A DNA stretch of 64,000 bases from Cordia subcordata (GCA_028554755.1 JAPTOF010000007.1:12633001-12697000), one strand, 5' to 3'. Counted from the first letter of the stretch, positions 35,088 to 48,533 are shown. Numbers and translations are program-made. The notes: generated from the letters alone by a model not told the origin.

Positions 35088-38000
35088 GTGAGCAAAACTA
35101 GCAAGATAAAGTGGACATTGGATAGTGGTTGTTCCAAACACTTGACAGGGAACCCATCACTTTTTTATAAATTGAAGAGAACCAAAGGTGGAGATGTTAC
35201 CTTTCAGGAAAATACTAAGGGAAAAATAGTTGGGAAGGGTAGTATTGATAATGAAAATCTCTTGCTATTCACAATATCTTACTTGTAGAGGGTCTTAAAT
35301 TCAATTTACTTAGTATAAGCCAATTATGTGATAAAAGTCATAAATTAGTATTTCAATCTTCTAGTTGCATTATACACAAATGTGGTGATGATAATGTGTT
35401 ATTTATTGCTACGAGAAATGAAATTATCTATACCGTTGAAATTGGTCAACTTGTGTGCCAACATGTTAATTGCTTATCAGTTGTGCATGACAATGCTTGG
35501 TTGTGGCATAGAATATTAGGGCATGCTAGCATGAGTTTGTTAAATGATCTTGTTAAAGATTTCCAAAAATCAAATTTGAAAAGACAAAGTTTGTGATTCA
35601 TGTCAACTAGGAAAACAACACAAAACATCTTTCAAACCCATCAATAAGGTTTCAACTAATAAAGCAATACAATTATTGCATATGGTCTTGTTTGGACCAA
35701 TTAATATAGCAAGCCTAGGAGGTTCTAGATATACCTTGTTGTTGTGGATGATTACACTAGGTTTACTTGGGTCATGTTTATTGCACATAAAGATGATGCC
35801 TTCAATGAACTTGCAAGATTGTGTAGAAAAGTGAAAAATAAGAATGGTTGTTTTATAACTTGCATTCGTAGTGATAATGGAACAAAATATGTGAACACTC
35901 CTTTTATGCATTTATGTGATGATCATGGCATAGAACACAACTTTTCGACCCCTTGAACTCCTCAACAAAATGGGGTAGTAGAGAGAAAAATAGTGCACTA
36001 CAAAAAATAGCAAGAATCATGTTAAAAGAATACAACTTGCCAACATATTTTTGGAGCCGTAAACACCACATGCTATGTGCAAAACAGAGTTTTAATTAGA
36101 CCCATTTTGAATAAAACTCCATATGAACTATGGCATGAAAAAACACCTAAAATTTCATACTTCAAAGTGTTTGGTTGCAAATGTTTTATTTTGATCACTA
36201 AAGATCATTTGAGAAAATTTGATGCTAAATCGGATGAAAGCATATTTTTAGGATATTCCACTAAGAGTAAAACTTATAGGGTCTATAATAAAAGACCTCT
36301 TATTGTGGAAGAATCAATGCATGTTACATTTGATGAGACTAACCCATTTGAGTCGAGAAAGGAAGTTGTGATGTAGGTTATCTTTTGGAGAAGACTACAC
36401 TTGAAGATCCATTTCCAAAAGACAAAGAAATTTCAACAAAATAAGAAGATGCACATCAAGAAGAGAAGTCCCAAGCTAAGAAGGATGATGGACAATGCTA
36501 AAACAAAAATAACATAGAGATGAAAGAGACTTATGAAGATTTACCAAAGAGTTGGAAATTCGTGCAGAATCACCCTTAAGATCAAATCCTTGGTGACCCA
36601 TCTCAAGGCATAAGAACTAGGCGTAGCATAAATGCCTTTTGTGAACATTATGCATTCATTTCACATGGAACCTAAAAATATTAGAAAGTCTTTATTTGAT
36701 GAAAATTGGATAATAGCTATGCAAGAGGAATTAAATCAATTTGCTAGAAACAAAGTTTGGAAATTAGTTGAAAGACCCAAAGATCACCCTGTGATTGGAA
36801 CTAAATGGGTATTTAGAAACAAACTAGATAAATCCAGTGTAGTAATTAGGAACAAGGCTAGACTTGTAGCTCAAGGGTATAATCAAGAAGAAAGAATTGA
36901 CTACGATGAGACCTATGCCCCTGTAGCTAGACTTGAATTCATTCGCATGTTACTTACATTTGTATATTATATGGATCTTAGACTTTATCAAATGGATGTC
37001 AAGAGTGCTTTTCTAAATTCTTTTATTGAAGAGAAGGTATATGTTGAACAACCTCCTAGTTTTAAAGATCTTTGTTTTACAAACCATGTTTTCAAAATAG
37101 GAAAAACTTTATATGGTTTAAAGCAAGCTCCTAGAGCTTGGTATGAAAGACTTAGTGGATTTCTTATAGAAAATGGCTTTAAAAGAGGAAAACTTGACTC
37201 TATTTTGTTTATTAAAAGGAAAGGAAATGATATTTTACTTGTACAAATTTATGTTGATGATATAATTTTTGGTGCCACTCATGTTGCCTTGTGTGAGAGT
37301 TTTTCAAGGTGCATGCATAGAGAGTTTAAAATGAGTATGATGGGAGAATTGACCTTTTTTCTTAGACTCCAAATCAAGCAAACAAAGAAGGACATCTTCA
37401 TCAATCAAGTCAAGTATACCAAGAAAATAATCAAAAAGTTTGGGCTTAAGGATGCAAAAGAGATCGGAACCTCAATGAGTCCATCAACAAAACTAGATAA
37501 AGACGAAAGACTAAGTTTATGGATGAGAAAAAGTGTAGAGGTATGGTCGGTAGCCTACTCTACTTGACAGGCTCTAGGCCAAATATTATGTTTGTTGTGT
37601 GTTATGTGCTAGATTTCAATCTAATCCTAAGGGGACACATTTAGTTGCTGTAAAAACAATAATTAGATATCTTAAAGAAACTAGCAATTTAGGCCTTTGG
37701 TATGCAAAAGGAACTTCGTTTGACTTATGTAGATTTTTTTATGCTGATTATACCAGATATAAGGTAGATCATAAGAGTACTAGTGAAACTTGTCAATTTC
37801 TAGGACATTGTTTAGTATCTTAGTCATGTAGGAAACAAAATAGTGTTGAAATCTCTACTACGAAAGCTAAATATATTGCTGTAGGTAGCCGCGTAGCTCA
37901 AATCCTAACAAAATTTACTTGATTATGGTTTGCATTATGATCATGTTCCCATTTATTATGACAATACTAGTGCCATAAATCTCCAAAGAACCCCATTCAA

Positions 38001-38160
38001 CATTCTAAAACTAAGTATATTGAGATTAGACATCATTTTATTAGAGATTATGTGCAGAAATGTGATATTGTACTTGGATTTGTTGATACTTTGTACAAAT
38101 TGCTGATATTTTCACTAAACTCTTACAAGAGGATCAGTTTTGTAAAATTAGAAGAGAAAT
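35088..38160 (+). pseudogene. element B pol, SIRE-like copia, broken
   Basis: The protease begins KWTLDSGCSKHLTGNPSLFY (35106). The integrase zinc domain has WLWHRILGHASMSLLN (about 35500), the core has MDDYTRFTWVMFIAHKDDAF (35744) and TPQQNGVVERK, and FKVFGCKCFILITKDHLRKF follows. RT is the best-preserved part (36632-37567): WVFRNKLDKS, ARLVAQGYNQEERIDYDETY, YQMDVKSAFLN, TLYGLKQAPRAWYERLS and IYVDDIIFGATH. RNase H has MLCARFQSNPKGTHLVAVK and HKSTSETCQFLG, and its last stretch is frameshifted. There are multiple stops. Order and motifs are those of SIRE/Maximus elements. Confidence 0.9.
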
Positions 38161-38575
38161 TAGAATGGTATATTGTGGTTAAAAAGTGTTTATGCATATG
38201 GTTGTGGATTGAGTATGCAAAAATATGCATTTCTGCATATTCTGACATAGCCAGTCGACCGAATGAAGCCTTAGGGCTCCTGAATGAATGTGCTTATTCT
38301 TCAAACTTTTTGATCCAGTCGGTCGGCCTAACTGCTTGACCTGCTCAACCAGCCAATCGATCGACTGAACGCAAATAAAGATAAAAAAGGGGGTTTCTAA
38401 CCCCAAATTTCACAATCCTCTCTCAAAATTTTTAACCGTAACTCAATTTTCTCTCAAACTCACCCCAAAATCTTCAATTTTTAATCAACATTCTTCAATT
38501 TTTTTCCATAATCTTCAAACCCATATCAAAAAACAAGTTTCTGTCGATTTATTTTTTTAAAAACAACACAAAATC

Positions 38576-39922
38576 ATGGTTAATCTAAGGGGGAAGAGGT
38601 CATGAATGAAGAAGAGAAAAAAGTGCAAGGACTGAATCACCACATCCATCCACTTCAAAGATTCAAAGGAAACAATCTATATTATTTGGTAAATTTCTCG
38701 TTGACTCAGACTTTGCTGGTACTAATGTGATGCAATTGTTTGGTGGTTAAGATTGGTAAATGTTTTTGTATTTACATTGTGGTGTTAAAGTAAATATGGT
38801 TAGAGAATTTTAGGAAAATCTTAAATCGACTGTGTGTAATGAAAGTTTTGTGTCGAATGAAGACAAATTAAAGGAAATTTTTGGGTTACCGGTTGATGGG
38901 GAAGGACACTAGAATAGTCAAGGTTGACTAGAAGGGATAAAAGCAACTTGTATACTAGGCAAGGTTATTGAATATGTGTGGAAAGATGTAAGTCCAAAAA
39001 ACCTGGATTTGATTCTTCCTTTGTTAAAGGATGTAGATATGAATAAACGAATTGCCCTTAAGGTGATTAGTGAAGTCTTGTTTCCGAAGAATATAAATGA
39101 TTGAAAAATCCCGATTATGGATGTGTATATTCTCTATAGCCTTTCGACTGGAGTTATGATTGCCTTAGCATTCCTGATCTTATAACACATGTTATACGTT
39201 AGTGGGAAAGGTGGTGGTAAAACAACAACCCCAGACATGGCATGGCCCTTATGTATATTTTTTATCATTTCAATGTCAAATCCAAAGAATTGGCTAAGCC
39301 ATTTGCTTGAAATTTTAACATGCAATACATAGACTTCATGGATATTTATTGGTATAATAGAAATCCAATAAATTGAGCCATATACACAAGCTTTCCCAAT
39401 GAAGTCAAGGAGGCAATCAAGCAAAGGTCAAGAGATGGAACCACTTTTAATAAACTGGTGTTTGGACCAGTAGCTCAATATGTGGATGAAGTTTATAATT
39501 TTTTAGATGAGGCTATGGGAAAAGAGCAAGCTAGGCAAGGAGGGGTTGGAATAAATAAGCCACGAATGATCCCCATGGAAGTAAGCTCAGAGGAGAAAGA
39601 CGCTGATGAAGCTGCATTTTGGGAAGCAATGCGAGCTTCACGTGCATAAGCTCAAATAGAAGAACAGCTGCATGCTGAAATCAGAAGGGGTGTAAGATCT
39701 AGCTCTACTGCTCAGCAAGAGAATCCGTCCATCATGGACCGAATTCTCAATCAACTGCAAGCATTGAATATAGGGATGGGTGAGATCAAAACTACAATGG
39801 ATGGATGGAATGCACAGTAGACAGACCTTTCAAAATGGAGGCAGTACATTGATTCTGAGATTGCGGGGATGCGTTTAGATATAAAGATGCACTTCACCGG
39901 CCCCAGTGATCATGCTCCTTGA
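38576..39922 (+). pseudogene. element B third ORF, downstream of pol
   Basis: About 1.35 kb between pol and the 3' LTR reads as a decayed third gene. One stretch has ESFVSNEDKLKEIFGLPVDG; another has SPKNLDLILPLLKDVDMNKR, ALKVISEVLFPK and IMDVYILYSLSTGVMI. The layout of 'leave-field, IFGLP, N-LLP, LYSLSTG' recalls the 'putative plant transposon protein' domain. The C-terminal part (39458-39922) is open apart from two stops and ends with QQENPSIMDRILNQLQALNI, a likely coiled coil. Some SIRE elements carry an extra, env-like ORF at this place; this one shows no clear membrane span. The start at 38576 is a guess, although in frame with the end. Confidence 0.5.
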
Positions 39923-40337
39923 ATTGACCATGACATTCTCATGATTTACTTAGCTTTTCATTCTCACAAACAAATAACTTTCGTTACTTTGATAGTTCTT
40001 TTTGGTTTAGTTATTTTTTAGATGCTAGTTTCACTTGGTATTTTTTTCTATGCTCCCACTATTATGCTTTATTCATATCTTTTCTCCTTATGCTTCACTT
40101 GATTTGGATGATGCCAAAAGGGGAGAAAATAATTGTGAATTAGATATTATGATGGATATTGTGATAGTTATGTGTGAATTATAATTATTATGTATATGGA
40201 TGTACTACATTCATGAATTGTAACTGAAAAGGGGAGTAATTCCCACAATATGACTTAACTATTTTATATATGCTTACGTTGAAGGGGAGTCAATATTTTT
40301 TTACTCCAAACCTTTTTAAGATAAATTTGTCATCATA

Positions 40338-40351
40338 AAAAAGGTGGAGAT
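40338..40351 (+). promoter_or_regulatory. element B polypurine tract
   Basis: AAAAAAGGTGGAGAT directly precedes the 3' LTR start TGTTGGCTAAATC, in the place and composition of a copia polypurine tract. Confidence 0.75.
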
Positions 40352-41700
40352 TGTTGGCTAAATCAGCTAATTACTCATTATTGTATTGATTTTGATTATG
40401 TAAATTATATCTTACTAAATAGCATCTTGTGAAGCTTCAAATGAATATCATAAGGTAGGTGCTTGGAAAACAGGAGAAGATGCTTAACTTTGATCTTGAC
40501 TGCATGGAAGATTCATTTGCCAAGAATAGAGCTCAAGCATGAAGAAGAAGATGATGAGAAGTCATAAAGCGGAGACGAGGCATCATAAGGGGTACCAGTA
40601 TTATGCTCTCTTGAGAATAGCTTAGTTTCACGTTTAATAACTCAAGCATTTTATCTTCTTTTAAAATACAAATACATAACTTGGTTTGATTGCACAAAAT
40701 ACATGAGATTCTTGAAACACATGTTTTGGTATTGCTTTTAGCTTAAATTGATCTTTTAAAACTTGTTTGAAGTTGATTTGGTGTTGTGAAAATGAGTTAG
40801 AATTGTTTCAAATGGCTTTTGGCTTGCTTTGGCTTTGGTTTCAGCATTCTGCTCCAGCAAGATCCCCTAGTTGGTCGACCAGTTGAGCATGGGGGGTCGA
40901 CCGACCTAACTAGAAAGTTAGGGCCTTAGCCGAACCCCTTAGCCTGTCGACCGGCTAAGGCGTCTGGCCTTAGCAGAAAGGCAAAGGGCAAACCAACCGA
41001 CCGGATGAGCGTGTTGCTATAATAAATTCAATAGTTGTTTATTATCATTCAGCCCATTTTTCTTCCTTTCTTCCTTTCTTCCATCTACCAAAGCCCTAAC
41101 TCCAAAAACTCTTTAAATACACCTTCAAAGCATCAAAATAAAACAAATCTAAGCTTGCAAAATCTTTTATTATCATTCATTGCTAAAATCGCTGAGCTAT
41201 TATTGTGAAATCTTTGAGCATTCAAGAGCTATACTTTACTATATCCACTTTTGAGAAGTTTTAGCTACTACACACATATTCTTCTTCAATCTTTGTTGTT
41301 ACACACTCTTTAAGCTAGGAGATCTTGTGAGATATATTTATTAAGCTTGTGAAGAGTGTGGGATAATCCTAAAGAGAAGTGTCTCTTGGGTTCTCTGAAA
41401 TTGAATTCAAAGAGTTGTAACACTTGGTTTGTGCTTCATCAAGCTTTGAAGAAGTACCATTGTGAAGATCATTGAAGTCCTAAGGGGGAGCTACCTTAGG
41501 TAATGGACGTAGGCAAGGCCGAACCACCTAAATATTATTTGTCATTCTCTTACTTATCTCTACTTTACTTGCCATCACTAATTGATTAGTGTTTGATATA
41601 TTGCTTAAGGGCAAGTGTGTGATTTATTTGATAAATTTTAATTGCAAAAAATTGTCCAATATCTTAATTCACCCCCCTTCTTAAGATATTTGCCCCTACA
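40352..41700 (+). mobile_element. element B: 3' LTR (1349 bp)
   Basis: This matches the split 5' LTR throughout, begins TGTTGGCTAAATCAGC and ends TTTGCCCCTACA. AGGTT (41701-41705) follows, the partner of AGGTT at 20107-20111. It has two GGTCGACC palindromes (40873 and 40895) and several relatives up to 41010. Confidence 0.92.
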
Positions 41701-41705
41701 AGGTT

Positions 41706-42240
41706 CAGCTGAGTGAAAATGGGAAATGTTTTGATTGGGATCACTATAAGCATAACCAAAATAGTACTCAGAGAAAGGGTGGGTGGGAAAAGATGTTGTG
41801 AAAAATGGACTCTTAAAGCAAGGAGGAGGACTAGATTAGGAGTCATCTTGACCCCAATATAAAAATGCATGATGCTACTCCTTAGAATCATGATGATAAG
41901 ATGAGGATGCATGCATGGGCATATAATTGCTAAAGGCCTTGGACGTTGTATCCAATGGGGAACGACGATGGCTAAAGGTAGGACAAGCACTAGAAAAATG
42001 AGCACGGATTCCACAATGATTGCACTAACAAGAATATGCATTCCTATAGTCATGATCTCCAAATAAAGATGTATGAGATGATGCATGACTATAGGGGTCA
42101 TAGTTCATACTAGCCCTAGATTGAGATTGTCATGAGAACAACAAAAGGTTCTATGCTAACGACTTCCACACAAGTGACAAGCATTGGGAACACGTTTGGG
42201 TGGTATGGAAGAGGATACAAGTGACCACCATGATTCATTA
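41706..42240 (-). pseudogene. element C internal region: zinc-knuckle-like coding remnant
   Basis: Minus-strand translation from about 42239 begins MNNPNESWWSLVSSSIPPK and soon reads NACHLCGS before a stop. In another frame at about 42030, CNHCGIRAHFSSAC has the CX2CX4HX4C spacing of a gag zinc knuckle. The fragments are joined by frameshifts and stops. It lies just inside the 5' LTR and primer site of C, where gag is expected. Confidence 0.45.
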
Positions 42241-42401
42241 GGATTATTCATGATTAATTGACACAAGTAAATCTCTTAACAATGCTCTACAATTTTTTTG
42301 AACTTTTCTTTTATTATTCAAAATAAAGAAAACACGAAAAGACAAAACAACACGCAATAAGCTAAGACACAGAACTCAAAGAAACCAAACAATCGTTGCC
42401 T

Positions 42402-42418
42402 CCCCAACAACGGCACCA
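42402..42418 (-). promoter_or_regulatory. element C primer binding site, tRNA-Asp type
   Basis: On the minus strand TGGTGCCGTTGTTGGGG matches the tRNA-Asp complement TGGCGCCGTTGCCGGGG except for three C-to-T changes. It lies six bases inside the 5' LTR edge at 42425. Confidence 0.8.
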
Positions 42419-42424
42419 AGAAAT

Positions 42425-44371
42425 TGATTGCTATCTCGTGGCGTAAGCCTTAATAGCCTACAAGCTCATGGATCACGTGTAACACAGTGTGTGAGTACAA
42501 GGTTGAATCCATGGAAGGCCTAACGTAAGTGGAGTTCTAAGCTAAGCGTGTCCTAAACACTGATATGTTTGGTTATTTGGCTTAAAGGGAGCTCGGGAAA
42601 GATAAACTAATCTAAAGGCTAAGAAATAAAAAGGGGTGTGTGTGTGTAACGGGAGAATCAAGCAATCTAAGAGGATTCAAACATAAAAAATGGGGCACTA
42701 GGGTGATTACATCTTGCAAATGGGTGATTACTACTTCTTGTCAGGGTTATTTGATAGGTCATACAAAGTGCTCTCATCTAGACCTCTAATTAACCTCCTA
42801 ATTGGTACCTTAAGCCTCAATGTGGGTCATTCCCTACGTGGCGATGCCTAGAAGTATGGCGTGGTCATTATGACTTAGGAATTAAGCCTAGATAATAGGA
42901 TTCTAGGTGATTTAGATCAATCTAACCTTAGCACTTATCCACGAATTAGCTCCCCAATTTAACCTTAGGACTCGGTGCGAGTTCATCCCTAAGTTTCGCG
43001 CCACTTAGAGCTACAGCGTGGTCCTTATGAACCTAAGGCGTAAGGGTGGACTAACTAGTCTTTCTAAGTGAACTAACTCACCTAAACCCATCTGGACTCC
43101 TATTAGCTGGATTTCAAGCCAAATGAGACTCGACCAAGGCTAGATACTAGTTGTGCTCCATCGATTGCATCACAATAACGGGAATTGACATTTAACCACA
43201 AGGCATACGCATCTAAGGCATGACATTCAATAATATTCTGGTATATTTTACTACTAAACAAATAGACATGCTTAGATTACACCAATTTAAGCAATGGCAC
43301 CTGACATGCATGTAATAGAAGCAACTTATGCTATTAAGTATGCAAACAAACACATACACATGTATATAAGCATACCCACTTTATGTAATAACCACACAAA
43401 CACATAGACATACTAGCACAATGATTTAGAAATGTTTAATAGTGTAATATACTTCAATATACATATGTAGCTTCATTGAGACATTTCAACAAACACATAG
43501 ACATGTATGTATATAAAATGACCTTTGAAACCCTAAGCACAAAGCATATACATTCAAATCCATCAAGTACCCATGAAAATGATTTAATAATCAATCCATA
43601 ATACAAAGTAAATCAACCTACATAGCTCTAATCATACATAAATTAACTTGGGATAAAAGAGAGATGCCCTTTTATCTAAAGCCAACCTTTACAATCCAAG
43701 AACTATGCCCAATTCTTGTGTTTTATCCTCTTAGAGGCTTGATTCCTAGTGTTAAGTGTGTTTAGAAGTGTGTGTGTAAGGTAGGACTAGGTGATTTAGG
43801 GTTTAGAGAAATGGATGTGTGAAGTAGTGGGTGTTTTTTTTTCCAAAAAATGCCGAAAGATGCATAAATGGAGCTAAAATCGCGCAGGGTCGGGAGTCAA
43901 GCCAAATGACCGGCCTTGGGGCCTGGTCAACTGACTATAGTGGCATGTTCTTTGATTTGGCCAGGGGCCTAGGTTGGTCAACTGGCCTAGGGTTGAGGTC
44001 AATCGGCTTCCCTTGTTTCTTGGCCCGATTTTTTATCCTCGCGAGCTAGTTTTTTCTCTGGTGCTTTAATCTTTGTCCGACGACTTCTAAATGCACTTTT
44101 CTTCATTCCTCTGCATCCAAAACACCTTTGGCTTTACTCCACACTCCAAGCACTATCAATCAAGGTCCAGTCATCTAGTCAGATCACATTTAAAACAAGC
44201 AATAAACGTGCATTAGTGTAGCATTTAAGTCTTAAGCTCAACTATGAACATGTAAACCTTAATATGCATAAGTATGACCTAAATGCTATACTAATACACC
44301 AAATGAACACAAAACATCTTAAAATAAGAATATACATGCAATGCATTAGCGCACACAAAATGAACACATCA
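42425..44371 (-). mobile_element. element C: 5' LTR (1947 bp)
   Basis: The partner of 15237-17127. In minus orientation it starts TGATGTGTTCATTTTG at 44371 and ends GATAGCAATCA at 42425. TSD GCTCC follows at 44372-44376. It contains two hairpins: 42968-42984, and 42989-43008 with a perfect CTAAGT/ACTTAG stem. Confidence 0.88.
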
Positions 44372-44376
44372 GCTCC

Positions 44377-44889
44377 TTATGCAAAAGAAGGTAAAAACTA
44401 GGTTTTTATAGCTTTTAAGCTACATTTAATACCTACTTTTAGGCCTAGGCATGTAGGTTTCTTCTTGGTGGTAGAAAATTTTGCCTAGGTAAGAAAAATC
44501 TTCACAGTAATTTTTTTTTGCTCCATTTCATTTGCTAGGCAAAAGTTGGTCTCGCCTAGGCAAATATCAATCTAGAGCCAACTTTTTTGCTAGTTTATCA
44601 GTTTTGCCTAGGCAAGAATTAACACTGCCTAGCCAAAAGCCTTGCTATTTGCACGCTTTTTCGTCAACTTTTCCATGCTTCTAATAGTTAAAATAGTCTA
44701 AAAATGGATCTTCCACTCCCATGGTATCTAACAACTTCATTTATACCCAAAATGCATCAAAACATAACATGAGTAGATGGTATTCACAAATTTATCAAAG
44801 ACAAGCACATAAAGATCCAATTTCATATAGTAAATGCTAAAAACCTATGCAGAATAACCAAAAAATAACTCTATTTCATAGAGTTATCA
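44377..44889 (-). mobile_element. element D: 3' LTR, right half
   Basis: The LTR of D resumes after C. It contains several GCCTAGGCAA words and ends (+ strand) ATAGAGTTATCA, followed directly by CACCCCCAAACTTAA. Read on the minus strand this is TTAAGTTTGGGGGTG then TGATAACTC: a polypurine tract and LTR start of the type common in plant gypsy elements. Confidence 0.6.
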
Positions 44890-47800
44890 CACCCCCAAAC
44901 TTAACATTTTGCACATTTCAAGCAAAACAAAGGAAATTCCAATAGTCAAAGTGCCAACAAGTTAAAAATCAAGAGAATTTGATCCACACTTCTTAATGTC
45001 AATCAACCAAAATGCTCAATCCTGTTATCAGTAAAAGAGCCTCGTATGTGTGTGAATTACAATATAGTGCATGCATTCCGAATCAGTTTATACCCAGTTT
45101 ATACTTAATTCTTCTCACCTTTCTCAAACAACAAGGGCTAGCTCACCACCTACGATCAGTAGGTCTTTCTGGATTGTAATGTCAGGCTAGGGACAATGTG
45201 TGGTATATATAGATAATAGTGAGGCTAATCAATCCCTAACAATTAGATATTTGTAGACCAAGTGAGCTTCACTCTCATAACCCAAATGACACAAGAATTG
45301 CTTTTACATCTTCTCAAGCATCAATCACAAGAACAAAAAGTAACAACAACCCTCAAACTTCTTTATACACCTTGGGGTATACACTTGAAAGTTGTATTTT
45401 TATTTTGTTGCTCTTTGTTATTTTCTTTCATTTTTTTCTTCTTCTTTTCTTTTTCAAAATTTTCAGCTTTTTTTTCATGTTCCCAAGATAAAACAAAAGA
45501 TTTAGCACAGAAAATATAAAGAAAAATGGATTCCATAGGCATGTTTTTTGCATCTGCTCTCCACTAATATAGATAATACACTACCAAGAATCAATAGGAC
45601 TTTTTAGGGTTGTGGTGCAAGGCTCGAATCATGGGTACAAAAGAAAGGATGTAACACAATTCACAAAGAAAAAGAGCAAGAGAACTCATACGAATCCATA
45701 ATGAAGCACGGACATTCTCATACCTGAAACAACAAAAGCTTACGCCCTTACTCTTTCCCTCTTCATCTTCACCTTTTTTGTTTCAATTTCCTCTCACCTT
45801 TCCTTCTTATTTCTTATATTGACAATATTTTGAGATACACAAATTCTTCCCCCTCTTCTCATTTTTCCAAAAACTTCTCTTTCTCTTCTTTTCATTTATA
45901 TATACATTTTTCTTTTCATATATTGAGTGATCCTCATAATAAACAATTTTTTTCTCCCTCTTTCTTTCCTCAAGAATGATTTGTAAACACTTTGCAACAC
46001 AGTTGCCTTGCCTTTTTCCAAAAGATTCTACCCTTACTTGATTATGGAGTTATTAAGTTCTCTTGAAAGGTAAAGATAATTAACAGCTGGTTCAAGGTGA
46101 TAATGATAAGTAGGTTTAACAAAGAAAAGGCTATCATGAATAAATGCTTAATAGGGTGACTAAGGTTACAATGACATAGGGTTGGCTTTAAAGGCTGAAA
46201 CTGTCCAAGGAGGGCCTAAATCATTTCCTTAGTGGTACATTGTCTAAGATTTTGCTTAAGAGGTAAACAATAGTTCTAGAATTCAATAATGATAACAAAA
46301 TAGCTTTCTCCAATCCATATAACCTTTCATGGTAGCAAAAACAAGCATACATCTATGGTTATATGGATTTCACAAAGATTAATGTTAGACACAATGATAG
46401 CTCAAGAAATACAACTCATACACTCAAAAACACTTAGCTCATTTGATTTTCAAACATTCCAATAGCTAAGTGTCAGGGTGCAAGTCACATTTACTTCAGG
46501 CTAAGATAAATTTTACTCAGCTGAAAAAAGAAAAGGCTTAAGGCTCAACATGGGCTACTTTGGATAAATACATAATCGAGTTGGTTCAAAAAGCTCAAAC
46601 GGTCTAAATAAGTGACTATAATCATCTCCCAAATGATGGCCTCACCTAATATTTTGTCTCCAGAGTAAATAAAAGAGATTTTGCAAGAAAAGAACTCAAG
46701 GAAGCGTAATCCAAGTATAAACCTTCTTTGAACCAAGCAACACAAACCATCAACATTGTGCTCAAAATCTGAGGCTACCTACCTTAACGGGAAAGCACCT
46801 AATTGATAACACCAATTCATTCAAACAAATTCCCAAGTTTTCTCTCTTTTATGCCCCTTTTTAAAAAAAAAATTTCAACAATTTTTAAAATTTTTTTTTC
46901 AAAAAAAAAAAACTAGAACACCAACAAAGAATGTGAACAACAAATAAGACTAAACAACCTATTACCAAATGCATGAATACAAAGCCAACTAAACAAAATG
47001 ACTTCCCACCCTCAAACTTAAAATCCCCATTGTTCTCAATGAAGGAAAGGGAAATTGGACAACAATAAAAATTAGCAAGCAAACACAATTAAGAAAGAAA
47101 AGAATAAGCAATTGAAACACAAGCAACATAAAAATTTAAAATTGGAGGAACAGAACACTCCCTTAAAAAGGATGAGCATCATCCTTACCATCGTTCTCTT
47201 TATCTCCCTTGGCTTTGTGAGATACAAAGCAGTGAGAATTGTATGTGGGGTTGTTTTTTTCACATTCTTCTTCACAATATCTTGTCAACTTGCTTTCAAT
47301 CCCACACTCTTGCTCACAATGTTTTCTTAAAGCAAAAACAATAGGTGGTGTACAATAATAGATGTTTTTCAAGATTCTCAATCACCCAAATATTTTTCTT
47401 TATCTACTTATTTCAAACATTGTTTCAAAAATTTTTCTCTTCAAATCTTCTTTTCTCTCTTTTTTTAAATATTTTTTTCACAATTTTTTCAAGGTCTCTG
47501 AAAAGTCCTTGTTCTTCTTGTTTCTTTGCAACATGATGTTCTTCCCTTCAATTCTTCTTCCTTTTTTCATTAATATTAAACAAACTCCACGAAACCCATT
47601 TTTTTCTTAGCTTCTTCTTCACCCCAATATGCACCACAATAAAAGTACACCTCCAAAGTGCTTTAAAGATCAAAAGCCACTTCCAATTGCCTAACCCACT
47701 TGCTAAAATACACATCTCTTAAAAGATCTAACAAAACCCAATTGCAAAAACACCTTTTTTAAGCAAACTCATTTGCAAAATCAAAAAGTTAAAGCAAACC

Positions 47801-47940
47801 CACTTGTGAAAACACTATTTGTAAGGAAACCCACTTGCAAAATACTTTATTTCTTGTAATCGCAAGTACTAAGGCATACAAAAAACAAGGGAATAGATGA
47901 AAAGATGGAAAAGAGAGACTGACTAGGCGACATTGGCAGT
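44890..47940 (-). mobile_element. element D internal region, non-coding part
   Basis: About 3 kb next to the purine tract of D. It is AT-rich, with long T and pyrimidine runs (45420-45470, 47385-47600). The several small frames here are low-complexity F/L/S reads of those runs, and none resembles a protein family. In this element type the 3' internal part is often long and non-coding. Confidence 0.45.
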
Positions 47941-48528
47941 AACGGCTGGTCGGCAGCAACTAAGGTGAGCTGCTATCTTTTTTTCTTTTCTTGTTTTGTC
48001 TAAGCTTGTGTGGTTATGGTTGTGTTTGGTTAGTGGTTGATGGTTGATTCTTATTATTTTATGGTGGTTGTGTGTTAATTGTGGGTGTTAGACTAATGGG
48101 TATGATGGCTATGAAAGATGGTTGATGGTGTCTTGATGAAAGATTTGAGGTATAGTTGATGATTTGTGAGATAGATATTGGTGTTTTTAGATGTTGTTAT
48201 AGAGGTGGTTATAGTGCATGGTGGTGTTTATAGAGGATGAGTAGTGGTTGTAGGTGTTAGGGTAAGATGTGATTAGTGGGTAGATGAAGAAGATGGGTTT
48301 GAATTAGGGTTTGTAAAAAAGATAGTTTATATGTGTCTTTTTGTGTCGCCTAAGCCAAAAAAATTGCCTTCTGCCCATCAACTCTAAAAAAAATTTTCAC
48401 AGCTTCACCTAGGAGAGAAAAATGACTGCTTGGGTGAACTGGTCTCTATCCACCACCGCTGTAGCCTCTTTTTATAGCCAAAGCTTGTCATTTAACCACT
48501 GAAAAGATGCCGGAAAAATAACCAAACT
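47941..48528 (-). mobile_element. possible LTR of a second gypsy element (D2), split by F
   Basis: On the minus strand a TATA-like GGCTATAAAAAGAGG lies at about 48472-48486. After solo LTR F the sequence resumes at 50401 and reaches GCTTATAACCCCCAAAC at about 50417, which resembles the LTR-end/purine-tract junction seen in D at 44889. To the right lies CTTGGGATGCCTCCCAAG (50550), a block often found between the purine tract and pol in this element type. The left edge is unclear. Confidence 0.35.
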
Positions 48529-48533
48529 CCATT

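Noticed and set aside
39134..39424. 96-codon minus-strand ORF
   Set aside because: Antisense to the third ORF region of element B; no motif.
45262..47610. Several small ORFs with F/S/L-rich products
   Set aside because: Low-complexity reads of T-rich and pyrimidine-rich tracts in the non-coding part of element D.
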